A stretch of DNA of 64,000 bases. Origin: Jatrophihabitans_A lederbergiae. GTDB lineage: Bacteria; Actinomycetota; Actinomycetes; Mycobacteriales; Jatrophihabitantaceae. This document shows, in pieces, positions 24,898-32,198 of this stretch (positions are counted from its first letter, which is position 1; each line of letters opens with the position of its first letter). Both the position numbers and the translations under genes were made by a program. Under the pieces are notes generated by a model. The model ran no database searches. It saw only the letters and a list, made by a program, of their open reading frames with translations, and was not told where the DNA came from. Location of the stretch: contig NZ_JAVREH010000022.1 in assembly GCF_031845305.1 (NCBI RefSeq), positions 1-64,000 of the forward strand, read 5' to 3'.

Positions 24898-25836
24898 ATG
24901 ACGGCGGCTTCGCTCCCTTTTCTGAACGCCGAGGATCTTGCCGAGGCGGTGTCGTGGCAGCAGGCGATCCAGGCACTGACGCGAGCGATCTCGCTCAGCT
25001 CCGACCTGTCCAGCGGCGTGCCACGCACCGCCGTGCCGACCGAGCACGGCGAGTTGCTCCTGATGCCGGCGGAGTCCGGCAACGCGGTCGGCGTGAAGCT
25101 GTTGAGCGTGGCTCCGGACAATCCCGCCGCGGGGCTACCCCGTATTCAGGCGCTCTACGTGCTCTTCGACGCCGTCACGCTCACCCCGCGGTTACTGATA
25201 GACGGAGCTGCACTGACGACCCTGCGCACCCCCGCGCTGTCCGCGCTGGCCGTCGATCGGCTGGCGGTGCCGGAGGCGACAAAGCTCACCGTGTTCGGCG
25301 CGGGCCCGCAGGCGCAGGCCCACGTACATGCCATCCGGGCCGTCCGTCCCATCGAAGCCGTCACCGTGGTGTCGCGCCGTTCCGAGCCGGCTGAGCGGCT
25401 GGTCAGGGAGCTCCAGGAGCACGGAGTCCAGGCACGCACCGGCACCCCGGACGGTGCCGTGGCCAGCACGGACCTCGTCGTGTGCGCGACCACCGCCCGG
25501 CGCCCGCTCTTCGACGGCGACCGGCTGGCCGGCCATGCCTGCGTGATTGCCGTCGGCTCGCATGAACCCGACGCTCGCGAACTGGATGAGCGGGTGTTCC
25601 AGCGGGCTGGCCGGATCGCGGTCGAGGACGCCGGCACGGCCCTACGCGAAGCGGGTGACATCATCCTTGCCGTCAAAGCGGGATCGCTGACAGCCGAGAG
25701 GCTGATCGGCCTTTCCGAACTGGTTTCCCTTGTTCCCGACAAAGGAATCAGCGTTTTCAAGAGCGTGGGAATGGGCTGGCAGGACCTAGCCGTCGCCGAG
25801 GCAGCCGCGGCGGCCTGGCGGCCGGGGAACAGCTGA
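24898..25836 (+). CDS. ornithine cyclodeaminase/mu-crystallin family reductase
   Basis: This 312-residue protein has the family fold: N-terminal SLPFLNAEDLAEAVSWQQAI, VKLLSVAPDNPAAGLPRIQA, the Rossmann loop LTVFGAGPQAQAHVHAI, VVCATTARRPLF and VFKSVGMGWQDLAVAEAA near the end. Relatives are ornithine cyclodeaminases, alanine dehydrogenases and NAD(P)H-dependent Delta1-pyrroline-2-carboxylate reductases. Next to a proline racemase family gene the reductase role, giving L-proline, is the most likely. The start is ATG 24898 with GGAGG five bases upstream. The 73-bp gap to the divergent gene should hold both promoters; I see no copy of the catabolic operator there. Confidence 0.85.
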   Translation: MTAASLPFLNAEDLAEAVSWQQAIQALTRAISLSSDLSSGVPRTAVPTEHGELLLMPAESGNAVGVKLLSVAPDNPAAGLPRIQALYVLFDAVTLTPRLLIDGAALTTLRTPALSALAVDRLAVPEATKLTVFGAGPQAQAHVHAIRAVRPIEAVTVVSRRSEPAERLVRELQEHGVQARTGTPDGAVASTDLVVCATTARRPLFDGDRLAGHACVIAVGSHEPDARELDERVFQRAGRIAVEDAGTALREAGDIILAVKAGSLTAERLIGLSELVSLVPDKGISVFKSVGMGWQDLAVAEAAAAAWRPGNS

Positions 25837-25854
25837 CACGCCGGAACTGACTGG

Positions 25855-26277
25855 TCAGCCTCGATCGGTCTTGCGCTCCATCACCTTCGCATCGACCGCT
25901 TCGAAGCCGAAGCGGGCATACAGGCCGTGCGCATCCTGGGTGTGCAGCATCCACCGGAACCGCGCGCCCGGGCCGTCCTCGATCATCTCTCGCACCAGCG
26001 CGGCACCGAGGCCGGCGCCGCGGTGTCCGGCGTCGATGTAGACGTCGGCCAGGTAGCCGAAACAGACACCGTCGGACACTGCCCGGGCGAAACCGACCTG
26101 GACGCCGTGCGCGTCGTAGCAGCCGACGATCCGCCAGGCGGACGCCAGCTGTCGGTCGAAATCCGCGCGGGAGCGCCATCTGCTCCAGTAGGCCTCCGAG
26201 CTGAGAAAGGCCCAGACGGCCTCGACGTCCAGTCGCCCCGGGTCGTCGTCGATCTCGTAACCGTTGATCGTGCGCAT
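25855..26277 (-). CDS. GNAT-family N-acetyltransferase
   Basis: This 140-residue protein starts MRTINGYEIDDDPGRLDVEAVWAFLSSEAYW, a form common in small actinobacterial GNAT proteins, with the acetyl-CoA loop DAGHRGAGLGAALVREMI and the C-terminal HTQDAHGLYARFGFEAVD. It should acetylate a small molecule or protein; the target is unknown. It stands alone, convergent with the cyclodeaminase-family gene, 18 bp from its stop. Confidence in the family is high and in the specific function nil. Confidence 0.85.
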   Translation of the reverse strand: MRTINGYEIDDDPGRLDVEAVWAFLSSEAYWSRWRSRADFDRQLASAWRIVGCYDAHGVQVGFARAVSDGVCFGYLADVYIDAGHRGAGLGAALVREMIEDGPGARFRWMLHTQDAHGLYARFGFEAVDAKVMERKTDRG

Positions 26278-26320
26278 CCAGCCATCGTCTCATCGATCTC
26301 ACGGCGTCGGCGTCGGCGCG

Positions 26321-26818
26321 TCAGGGACGGTTCGGGTCCGGGTGCACCGTCAGGAACACCGACCAGGCCGGTGCGGCCGGGTCGTCCGGACGGTCGGCGA
26401 AGTCGTCCAGCAGTGCCCGGAGCTGTGCCCGGAACTCCGCCATGTCGGCGGCCGACAGCCGGAGCCCCAGCCGGGCGGCGTCCACATCGGCTGCCGGGAC
26501 GAGCGCCAACTCCTCCAGAAACGTGTCGAGCATCGAGCTGTCCATCGCCGGAGTGCTCAGCCGCCAGGACTTCCGGGTGGCCAGGTACGGGATCTCGCGC
26601 GCTCCCCGAGCACCGCGCCGCTCCGGCCGCGCCTGGAGAAAGCCGGTCCGAACGAGCGTCCTGGTGTGGTGCAGGGTGCTCGCGGGATCACGTCCGAGGA
26701 TTTGCGCGATCTCTTTGTTGGTGTGCTCGGCGTCAAGGCAGATCCGCAGGATGCGCAACCGCAGCGACGACGCCAGCGCCCTCGCCTCCTCGTCGGTGGC
26801 CTGCCTGCGTGGCGTCAT
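26321..26818 (-). CDS. winged-helix (ArsR-like) transcriptional regulator
   Basis: This 165-residue protein begins with a winged helix: ALASSLRLRILRICL, then TNKEIAQILGRDPASTLHHTRTLVRTGFL, followed by a wing rich in Arg. The C-terminal part (SMLDTFLEELALVP to LRALLDDFAD) is probably a dimer or sensing region. It is divergent from an MFS exporter gene with a perfect 10-bp inverted repeat in between, the classic layout of a local repressor and its drug or metabolite exporter. The ligand is unknown. Confidence 0.85.
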   Translation of the reverse strand: MTPRRQATDEEARALASSLRLRILRICLDAEHTNKEIAQILGRDPASTLHHTRTLVRTGFLQARPERRGARGAREIPYLATRKSWRLSTPAMDSSMLDTFLEELALVPAADVDAARLGLRLSAADMAEFRAQLRALLDDFADRPDDPAAPAWSVFLTVHPDPNRP

Positions 26819-26832
26819 GGCGTCATCCTAGG

Positions 26833-26860
26833 CCAGTGATTGACAAAGACCAATCACTGG
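26833..26860. promoter_or_regulatory. operator between regulator and MFS exporter
   Basis: CCAGTGATTG at 26833-26842 and CAATCACTGG at 26851-26860 are perfect 10-bp inverted arms around an 8-nt spacer. The TTGACA of an exporter -35 box (26840-26845) lies inside, so binding of the winged-helix regulator would shut off the exporter and probably its own gene. Confidence 0.75.
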
Positions 26861-26866
26861 CCGACA

Positions 26867-28156
26867 GTGGCTTCCGTGACTTCTCGGACGGCCGACCCGA
26901 CGCGGCCCCGCCGCGGCGGCCTCTGGCATCACCTGGACTTCCGACGGTTGTGGATCGGCGAGACGGTCAGCCAGTTCGGCACGATGATCAGCCAATTGGC
27001 GCTGCCGCTGGTTGCGATCCTCAGCCTGCACGCGAGCACGTTCGCGGTCGGGTTGCTCACCGCCTGCGAGACCGCTGCCTTTCTGGTGATCGGCCTACCC
27101 GCCGGCGCGTGGGTGGACCGGATGCGGTTGCGCGGCGTCCTGATCGCCCAGGACCTGATTCGCGCGGCCGCACTGGGATCGATACCGCTCGCGCACCGGC
27201 TCGGCGTGCTGACGATCGGGCAGCTGTACGCCGTTGCCGTTCTTGTCGGTACCTGCACGGTATTCTTCGACATCGCCTATCAGTCGTTCCTGCCACAACT
27301 GGTCGACCGCGACCTGCTCGTCGAGGGCAACGCCAAGTTGCAGGCCAGCGAATCGGTGTCTCAGATCGCCGGGCCGAGCGTCGGAGGCGTGCTCGTCCAA
27401 GTGCTCACCGCGCCGTACGCCATGCTTCTCGACGCGGTCAGCTTCCTGTGGTCGGCCGCCTGGGTGGCCGCGGTCCGGGCGCGGCCCGTGAAGCCGGCAC
27501 GCCTGCCGGACCGGAACCTGCGCCGCGAGATCGGGCAGGGAGTGCGGTTCGTCCTCGGCAACCGGCTGCTGCGCTCTATCGCCCTGTGTACTGGATCAGC
27601 CAATCTCTTCAACGCAATGGGCGCCGCGGTGTTCACCGTGCTGCTCGCCCGCAACCTCGGCCTGCCTGCTGGCTGGATCGGCGCGATCTCGTCCACATCG
27701 GCCATCGGCGGCCTGCTGGGCTCCCTGCTCGCGCGCCGGTTCGCGGCCCGCGTGGGCCAGGGACCGGCCATCTGGCTGTCCGCGCTGGTCAGCGGCCCGT
27801 GCGGGTTCGTCGCACCCTTCGTACGGCGCGATTGGTCACTGGCGCTGCTGGCCATCGCCGGACTCGTGATGTGGACGGGCATCGTGGTTTACAACATCAC
27901 CCAGGTCAGCTTCCGTCAGGGCCTGTGCCCGCCGTCGTTGCAGGGTCGGATGAACGCGACAATGCGCTTTCTGGTGTGGGGCACCATGCCGCTGGGCGCG
28001 GTGCTCGGCGGCCTGCTCGGATCGACGATCGGCGTGCGGCCGACGCTCTTCGTCGCGGCCGTCGGCGGATCGTTGACGTTCTTGCCGGTGCTGCTGTCCC
28101 CGCTACGACGCATGCGCGACCTGCCGTCCTATGCCGATGCCGCCATGCCGAACTGA
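26867..28156 (+). CDS. MFS transporter (multidrug/siderophore-type exporter)
   Basis: This integral membrane protein of about 429 residues has around twelve hydrophobic segments and begins with GLWHHLDFRRLWIGETVSQFG, typical of the enterobactin/macrolide-exporter branch of MFS. The motif PAGAWVDRMRLRGVLI between helices 2 and 3 is the MFS A-motif. It would export a small molecule using the proton gradient. The start is uncertain: GTG 26867 or GTG 26876 are likely, while a TTG at 26840 lies inside the operator and -35 box. It is regulated by the divergent winged-helix protein. Confidence 0.85.
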   Translation: MASVTSRTADPTRPRRGGLWHHLDFRRLWIGETVSQFGTMISQLALPLVAILSLHASTFAVGLLTACETAAFLVIGLPAGAWVDRMRLRGVLIAQDLIRAAALGSIPLAHRLGVLTIGQLYAVAVLVGTCTVFFDIAYQSFLPQLVDRDLLVEGNAKLQASESVSQIAGPSVGGVLVQVLTAPYAMLLDAVSFLWSAAWVAAVRARPVKPARLPDRNLRREIGQGVRFVLGNRLLRSIALCTGSANLFNAMGAAVFTVLLARNLGLPAGWIGAISSTSAIGGLLGSLLARRFAARVGQGPAIWLSALVSGPCGFVAPFVRRDWSLALLAIAGLVMWTGIVVYNITQVSFRQGLCPPSLQGRMNATMRFLVWGTMPLGAVLGGLLGSTIGVRPTLFVAAVGGSLTFLPVLLSPLRRMRDLPSYADAAMPN

Positions 28157-28165
28157 TCGGCGCCT

Positions 28166-29110
28166 CTACGCGTTCCACGTCACCGCGCCGGTCGGCAGCA
28201 CGGCGTGTACTCCCCAGACATCGTTGGCCACCTGGGTAACCCGCAGGTCGACACTGACGCTCGCGAGTGCCAGGGCGGCTGCCTTCTCGAGGCCGTACAG
28301 GCCCTGCATCCAGGTCAGCATGTTGTCCAGGGCGTCCCCCATCGCGACGTTCAGGTCCTTATCGAAACCGAAGGTGATCCGCCCGGACGGCGTCTCCGCG
28401 TGGATGCCGGGCACCGGCGCATCGGCAACCAACGTCAGCACCGCGGTCGTGGTCATTCCGCACTCGATGGCGGTTCCGCCCACCTCGCCGTCGCCCTGCG
28501 CGGCGTGGCCGTCCCCGAGGGACAGCAGCGCTCCCGGCACCGTGACGGGCAGGAAGAGCGTCGAGCCGGCGACGAGCTCGCGGCAGTCGATGTTGCCGCC
28601 GCCTTCCGTGCGCGGCGGGATCGTGGAGTGCCGCCCCGGGTCTGCGGGCGGCATGCCGACCACGCCGAGGAACGGGGCCAGTCCTACGGTGTGGCCGCGG
28701 TCGTTGGTCGCGGTGCCCGCGGCGGCGTCGATATCCCAGTCGATGTCCCACAGGAAGCTGACCGGCGGGCCGCCCGCCAGGCCGAGCCGGCGGGTCAGCC
28801 GGTTGTCCAGGGCCGCAGCGACCGTCCAGCCCCAGTCCGCCGTCTGCAGCGAGCGGAACTCAACCGACAGCACCATGCCCGGTCGCGCGCCGAGCACCTC
28901 GATCGGACCGGTGAGGCAGTGCCCGCGTCCCTGCGGAAGCAGTTGTGGCGGGCGGTCCCCCGGCGACTGCTGACGGCTCAGGTAGCCGGAGGCGTCCAGC
29001 GACCGCACCACCACGCTGTCGCCGGACTCGACCGACAGCACCGACGGCGTCTCGGGGTTGAAGTAGTCGGTCACGGTTGTCGGGGTGGGATCGAGCCGGT
29101 GCTGGGTCAT
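28166..29110 (-). CDS. acetamidase/formamidase family amidohydrolase
   Basis: This 314-residue protein matches the FmdA/AmdA family, which hydrolyses formamide or acetamide to ammonia and the acid. Landmarks are HCLTGPIEVLGARPGMVLSV near the N terminus, FLGVVGMPPADPGRHSTIPP, then GGNIDCRELVAGSTLFLPV and LSLGDGHAAQGDGEVGGTAI. The start is placed at ATG 29110 (MTQHRLDP); an upstream in-frame extension has no family similarity. It converges with the MFS gene with only 9 bp between stops. It may supply nitrogen from small amides. Confidence 0.85.
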   Translation of the reverse strand: MTQHRLDPTPTTVTDYFNPETPSVLSVESGDSVVVRSLDASGYLSRQQSPGDRPPQLLPQGRGHCLTGPIEVLGARPGMVLSVEFRSLQTADWGWTVAAALDNRLTRRLGLAGGPPVSFLWDIDWDIDAAAGTATNDRGHTVGLAPFLGVVGMPPADPGRHSTIPPRTEGGGNIDCRELVAGSTLFLPVTVPGALLSLGDGHAAQGDGEVGGTAIECGMTTTAVLTLVADAPVPGIHAETPSGRITFGFDKDLNVAMGDALDNMLTWMQGLYGLEKAAALALASVSVDLRVTQVANDVWGVHAVLPTGAVTWNA

Positions 29111-29205
29111 GCGTGCATCGTCGCAGGCTCGCCGGCAGCACGCACGCCGCTCGACCTGGAGCTGGCCCGCGTCGGGCAAGCGGAACGAGTTGGGGACGAG
29201 CCCTG

Positions 29206-29583
29206 CTACTGCTCGAACAGGCAGAACGGGTGACCGGCTGGGTCGAGGTAGACCCGGACGTCCTGCTGGGGCTGGAAGTCCGCCAGCACGGCTCCCGCTT
29301 CGAGGGCGTGCTCACCAGCCGCGGCCAGGTCATCCACCCGGACATCGAGGTGTACCGACATCTGCTGGTCGCCGGGGCGGGCCGGCCACACCGGCCGGAC
29401 GTAGTTGCTCTCTTCCTGAAAGGACAATCCGGCGCCACCCTCGGGTGAGCGGAGCTTCACCCAACCAGGCTCGTCCTGGGACACCTCCCACCCGAGCAGC
29501 CGCTGGTAGAACCGCGCCAGCGCCTGTGGATCAGGCGCGTCCAGCACGATCCCGGACAGTGACAATCCCACGCCATCGGCCAC
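29206..29583 (-). CDS. VOC-family (glyoxalase-like) protein
   Basis: This 125-residue protein has the paired beta-alpha-beta-beta-beta units of the vicinal oxygen chelate fold: LSGIVLDAPDPQALARFYQR, LGWEVSQDEPGWVKLRSPEG, HLDVRVDDLAAAGEHALEAG and VYLDPAGHPFCLFEQ. Such proteins are often glyoxalase or bleomycin-resistance-like, or of unknown role. Potential metal ligands are His in SVHLDV and Glu in FCLFEQ. It is the small single-domain form common in actinobacteria; the function is not predictable. Confidence 0.85.
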   Translation of the reverse strand: MADGVGLSLSGIVLDAPDPQALARFYQRLLGWEVSQDEPGWVKLRSPEGGAGLSFQEESNYVRPVWPARPGDQQMSVHLDVRVDDLAAAGEHALEAGAVLADFQPQQDVRVYLDPAGHPFCLFEQ

Positions 29584-29683
29584 GGCAGATCCTCCACATC
29601 AGCTCAGCTCTCCACGCCATCCTTGCCTGTGCCGTCCGAGGAGTCCAGCACCCGCTCCTGATCCGCCGCCAGGGAACGCTGCG

Positions 29684-29947
29684 TCACGCCTGCCCGCCGG
29701 CTCCGGTCCGGCGGATCCGGATCGGCCCGCGCGCCGCGGCCAGGTCGACCACGTCGCCGTGCTGGGTGATCTCGACATCGCCACTGGTCACCAGCCGGCC
29801 GGCGGCCGCGCGGGCGTCGTCCATCAGCTCTCGCCAGCCGTCGGCCGAGACCGCACGCGCGGCGTCGGACGGGCAGATCGTGGCGCCGGGCCGGCGCTTG
29901 GCGAGCAACGCCAGGATGGTCCGCTCCAGGGCGGCGGAAGTCTCCAT
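29684..29947 (-). CDS. DUF3253-like small protein
   Basis: This 87-residue protein begins METSAALERTILALLAKRRPGATICPSDAARAV and ends in a short beta segment ITQHGDVVDLAAARGPIRIR. The pattern, including the ICPSDAARAV box, corresponds to the DUF3253 small winged-helix-like proteins found in many bacteria with unknown function. I choose ATG 29947; a frame starting ten codons earlier overlaps the 3' end of nadA. It lies 16 bp downstream of nadA on the same strand and may be cotranscribed with it. Confidence 0.7.
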   Translation of the reverse strand: METSAALERTILALLAKRRPGATICPSDAARAVSADGWRELMDDARAAAGRLVTSGDVEITQHGDVVDLAAARGPIRIRRTGAGGQA

Positions 29948-29963
29948 CCCCCGACGGTAACTG

Positions 29964-30989
29964 TTACTCGCCGCCACCGGGCTTGCCGATGGCGATCATC
30001 CGCTCGACGGCCCGCCGGGCCGGCGCGGCAATGTCGGCGGGGATGGTGATCTCGTCGCGGCCCTCGCGCAGGCAGCGCAGCAGCAGCTGGGCGTTGGTCA
30101 TCTTCATGTAGCGGCAGGAGGCCTTGGCGTTCATCGGCAGGAACGTCGTCCGGTCGTTGACCTTGCGAAGCTGATGCAGCATCCCGATCTCGGTGGCCAC
30201 CAACGCGGTGCTGGCAGTCATCTCCCGCGCCGCGTCGACCATCGCGCCGGTCGACATGATCCGGGTTCGTCCGATGGGCAGATCGCCTTCACCGGCAAGC
30301 CAGATCGCCGACGACGCGCAGCCGCACTCCGGGTGCACCAGCACCTCGGCGGTGGGATGGGCGGCCACCTGGGTGCGGATGTCGGTCGGGCTGATACCGG
30401 CGTGCACGTGGCATTCGCCCATCCACACCTTGATGTTCGTGCGACCGGTGGCACGCTGCACGTGGGCGCCGAGGAACTGGTCGGGCAGGAACAGCACCGG
30501 GGTGTCAGCCGGAATGGATTCCACGACCTCGACCGCGTTGGACGACGTGCAGCAGATGTCGGCCTCGGCCTTCACCGCCGCACTGGTGTTCACATACGCG
30601 ACGACGGCCGCGCCGGGGTTCTCGGACTTCCAGGCACGCAGCGCGTCGGCGTCGATGGTGTCGGCGAGCGAGCAACCGGCCTCCGCCGTCGGAACCAGGA
30701 CGCGCTTGTCGGGGCTGAGCAGCTTGGCGGTCTCGGCCATGAAGTGCACGCCGCAGAACACGATCGTGCTGGCGTCGGTGTTGGCGGCGATCCGCGACAG
30801 CGCCAGCGAGTCACCCACGTGGTGAGCCACGTCCTGGATATCGGGGGTCTGATAATTGTGCGCCAGGATCACCGCGTCCTGGCTCGCGGCGAGCCGGCGC
30901 ACCTCGTCCTGCCACGAGGCCTCCAGCGTGCCGGTGGCACCCGCCACGTCCATGCCGATGCTGTCGCGCCCCACGGTCACACTGCTCAT
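29964..30989 (-). CDS. nadA: quinolinate synthase
   Basis: This enzyme condenses iminoaspartate with dihydroxyacetone phosphate to quinolinate, a step of de novo NAD synthesis. It needs a [4Fe-4S] cluster. The three cluster cysteines are visible in PTAEAGCSLADTID, HPECGCASS and NAKASCRYMKMTNAQ. The substrate-binding HNYQTPDIQDVA is also present. The length of 341 residues fits the family. It is divergent from a gene for an NrtR-like Nudix regulator, the usual controller of NAD synthesis genes in actinobacteria, with palindromic candidate operators in the 85-bp gap. nadB and nadC are not in this window. Confidence 0.93.
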   Translation of the reverse strand: MSSVTVGRDSIGMDVAGATGTLEASWQDEVRRLAASQDAVILAHNYQTPDIQDVAHHVGDSLALSRIAANTDASTIVFCGVHFMAETAKLLSPDKRVLVPTAEAGCSLADTIDADALRAWKSENPGAAVVAYVNTSAAVKAEADICCTSSNAVEVVESIPADTPVLFLPDQFLGAHVQRATGRTNIKVWMGECHVHAGISPTDIRTQVAAHPTAEVLVHPECGCASSAIWLAGEGDLPIGRTRIMSTGAMVDAAREMTASTALVATEIGMLHQLRKVNDRTTFLPMNAKASCRYMKMTNAQLLLRCLREGRDEITIPADIAAPARRAVERMIAIGKPGGGE

Positions 30990-31031
30990 CGCGTACTTCT
31001 CTCGTCGAAGGGCACGTGGTCACCCGGTTTT

Positions 31032-31063
31032 CGCCTCTGAGGCGTTTACTGTCGCCCACGGTA
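31032..31063. promoter_or_regulatory. candidate NrtR operators between nadA and nrtR
   Basis: Two dyads lie in the 85-bp gap between the divergent genes: CGCCTCTGAGGCG (31032-31044, perfect 6-bp arms) and the looser TACTGTCGCCCACGGTA (31047-31063, 12 of 17 positions symmetric). Either could be the binding site of the Nudix-type regulator and would repress nadA when ADP-ribose or NAD derivatives do not compete. The assignment is positional. Confidence 0.45.
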
Positions 31064-31074
31064 GCATCCATCGT

Positions 31075-31815
31075 GTGACCACACAGCTGGAGGGGGACGG
31101 AGTCGGCGTGCAGGACTCCGGCACCGACCGGCTGGGCGTGGCGTGGCCGAGCTATCCGCACGAGGTACTGGGTGTCGTGCTGTCGGTTCGCCAGTCGCAG
31201 CTGTGCGTCCTGCTCTGGCGTCGCCGGCTGTCCCCGCAACGCGGCCGCTGGGCGTTGCCCGGCGGTGGCCTGTCGGCCGACGAGCGGCTGCGCGGTGCCA
31301 TCACCAGGCATCTGGCGGTGAAGGTCGACGTGCACGAGATCGCCCATCTCGAGCAGCTCGCAACGCACAGCGCCGTGGATCGTGACCCGCGCGGCCGGGT
31401 GCTCGCGACTGCCTACCTGGGCCTGGTTCCTTCCGACGCCGACTCCGAGCCGCCGCCGGACACCACCTGGCAGCCGGTCGACGACCTTCCGCAAACGGCC
31501 TTCGACCACCGGTTCTTCATCGATGCCGCCGTCGAGCGGCTGCGCGCGAAATTGTCTTATACGAACGTGGGATTCGCGCTCGCGCCACAGGAATTCACCA
31601 TTGCCGAGCTGCGGGATCTGGTGAGCGCCGCGCTCGGGTACCAGGTCTCCCCCACCAACCTCACCCGGGTGATGACCCGCCGGCAGATGATCGAGCCCAC
31701 CGGCGCGACGTCCGCCCCGGGACGCGCGGGCGGCCGGCCCGCGGCCGTGTATCGCTTCGCGCGCCGGGAGCTCACCATCACCGATCCCTTCGCCGTCCTG
31801 AAACCACCGCGGTGA
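31075..31815 (+). CDS. nrtR: NrtR-like Nudix/winged-helix regulator of NAD metabolism
   Basis: The 246-residue protein has an N-terminal Nudix-like domain (VLSVRQSQLCVLLWRRRLSP, GRWALPGGGLSADERLRGAI) and a C-terminal winged helix (FTIAELRDLVSAALGYQVSP, then NLTRVMTRRQMIEPTG) ending GRPAAVYRFA. This is the architecture of NrtR repressors, which bind ADP-ribose through a catalytically dead Nudix domain and control NAD genes. The Nudix box is degenerate (no REXXEE), as expected for a regulator. Divergent nadA supports the assignment. GTG 31075 is used; GTG 31108 is an alternative start. Confidence 0.87.
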   Translation: MTTQLEGDGVGVQDSGTDRLGVAWPSYPHEVLGVVLSVRQSQLCVLLWRRRLSPQRGRWALPGGGLSADERLRGAITRHLAVKVDVHEIAHLEQLATHSAVDRDPRGRVLATAYLGLVPSDADSEPPPDTTWQPVDDLPQTAFDHRFFIDAAVERLRAKLSYTNVGFALAPQEFTIAELRDLVSAALGYQVSPTNLTRVMTRRQMIEPTGATSAPGRAGGRPAAVYRFARRELTITDPFAVLKPPR

Positions 31816-32198
31816 GCGTGCTGTCGGGGACGCGGCCCGCCACCCAGATCGCTGCCGCCGGGTACGTTCTGGTGGTGACCGGCCTCGCCTCCGCCGCCCA
31901 GGTCACCGGCAACGGCCGCTACTACCTCGCCGCGCTGCTGTTGACGCTGCCCGCCGGCCTCCCCGCCATCGTCGGCGTTTATCTGGCCTACGGTTTGGTC
32001 GAGCAGGTGAACGCGATGCTCCTTCCACGAGCGGATGGTGACCAGCTGGCCCGCCAGACGCTCGCCCTCACCGCGCCGGTCAACGTGCTGCTCTTCGCCG
32101 CCGCGGCGGTCGCCGACGTCCTGCTCGTCCACCAACTCCTGTTGCTCCTGGCCGCGCGCCGAGCCGGGCTCCGGCGGCCGCCTTCAGGGCCGGTGTGA
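31812..32198 (+). CDS. small hydrophobic membrane protein, unknown
   Basis: This 128-residue protein has three to four hydrophobic stretches (ILVVTGLAS-type helix near residues 18-30, YYLAALLLTLPAGLPAIVGV, VNVLLFAAAAVADVLLVHQL) and an Arg-rich C terminus. I know no named family. The GTG start overlaps the nrtR stop by four bases, so it is translationally coupled to nrtR, but a role in NAD metabolism is not suggested by sequence. Its last 15 bases overlap the convergent trpS gene. Confidence 0.65.
   Translation: MSVLSGTRPATQIAAAGYVLVVTGLASAAQVTGNGRYYLAALLLTLPAGLPAIVGVYLAYGLVEQVNAMLLPRADGDQLARQTLALTAPVNVLLFAAAAVADVLLVHQLLLLLAARRAGLRRPPSGPV

Noticed and set aside
23787..25394. 535-codon plus-strand frame over the proline racemase family gene
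   Set aside because: It is antisense to a gene with full catalytic motifs and changes into another phase of the cyclodeaminase family gene; this is a GC-rich shadow frame.
25927..28239. 770-codon plus-strand frame across the GNAT, regulator and MFS genes
   Set aside because: Its translation is Arg/Pro/Ala-rich with no family and contradicts three well-supported genes, including MFS helices in another frame.
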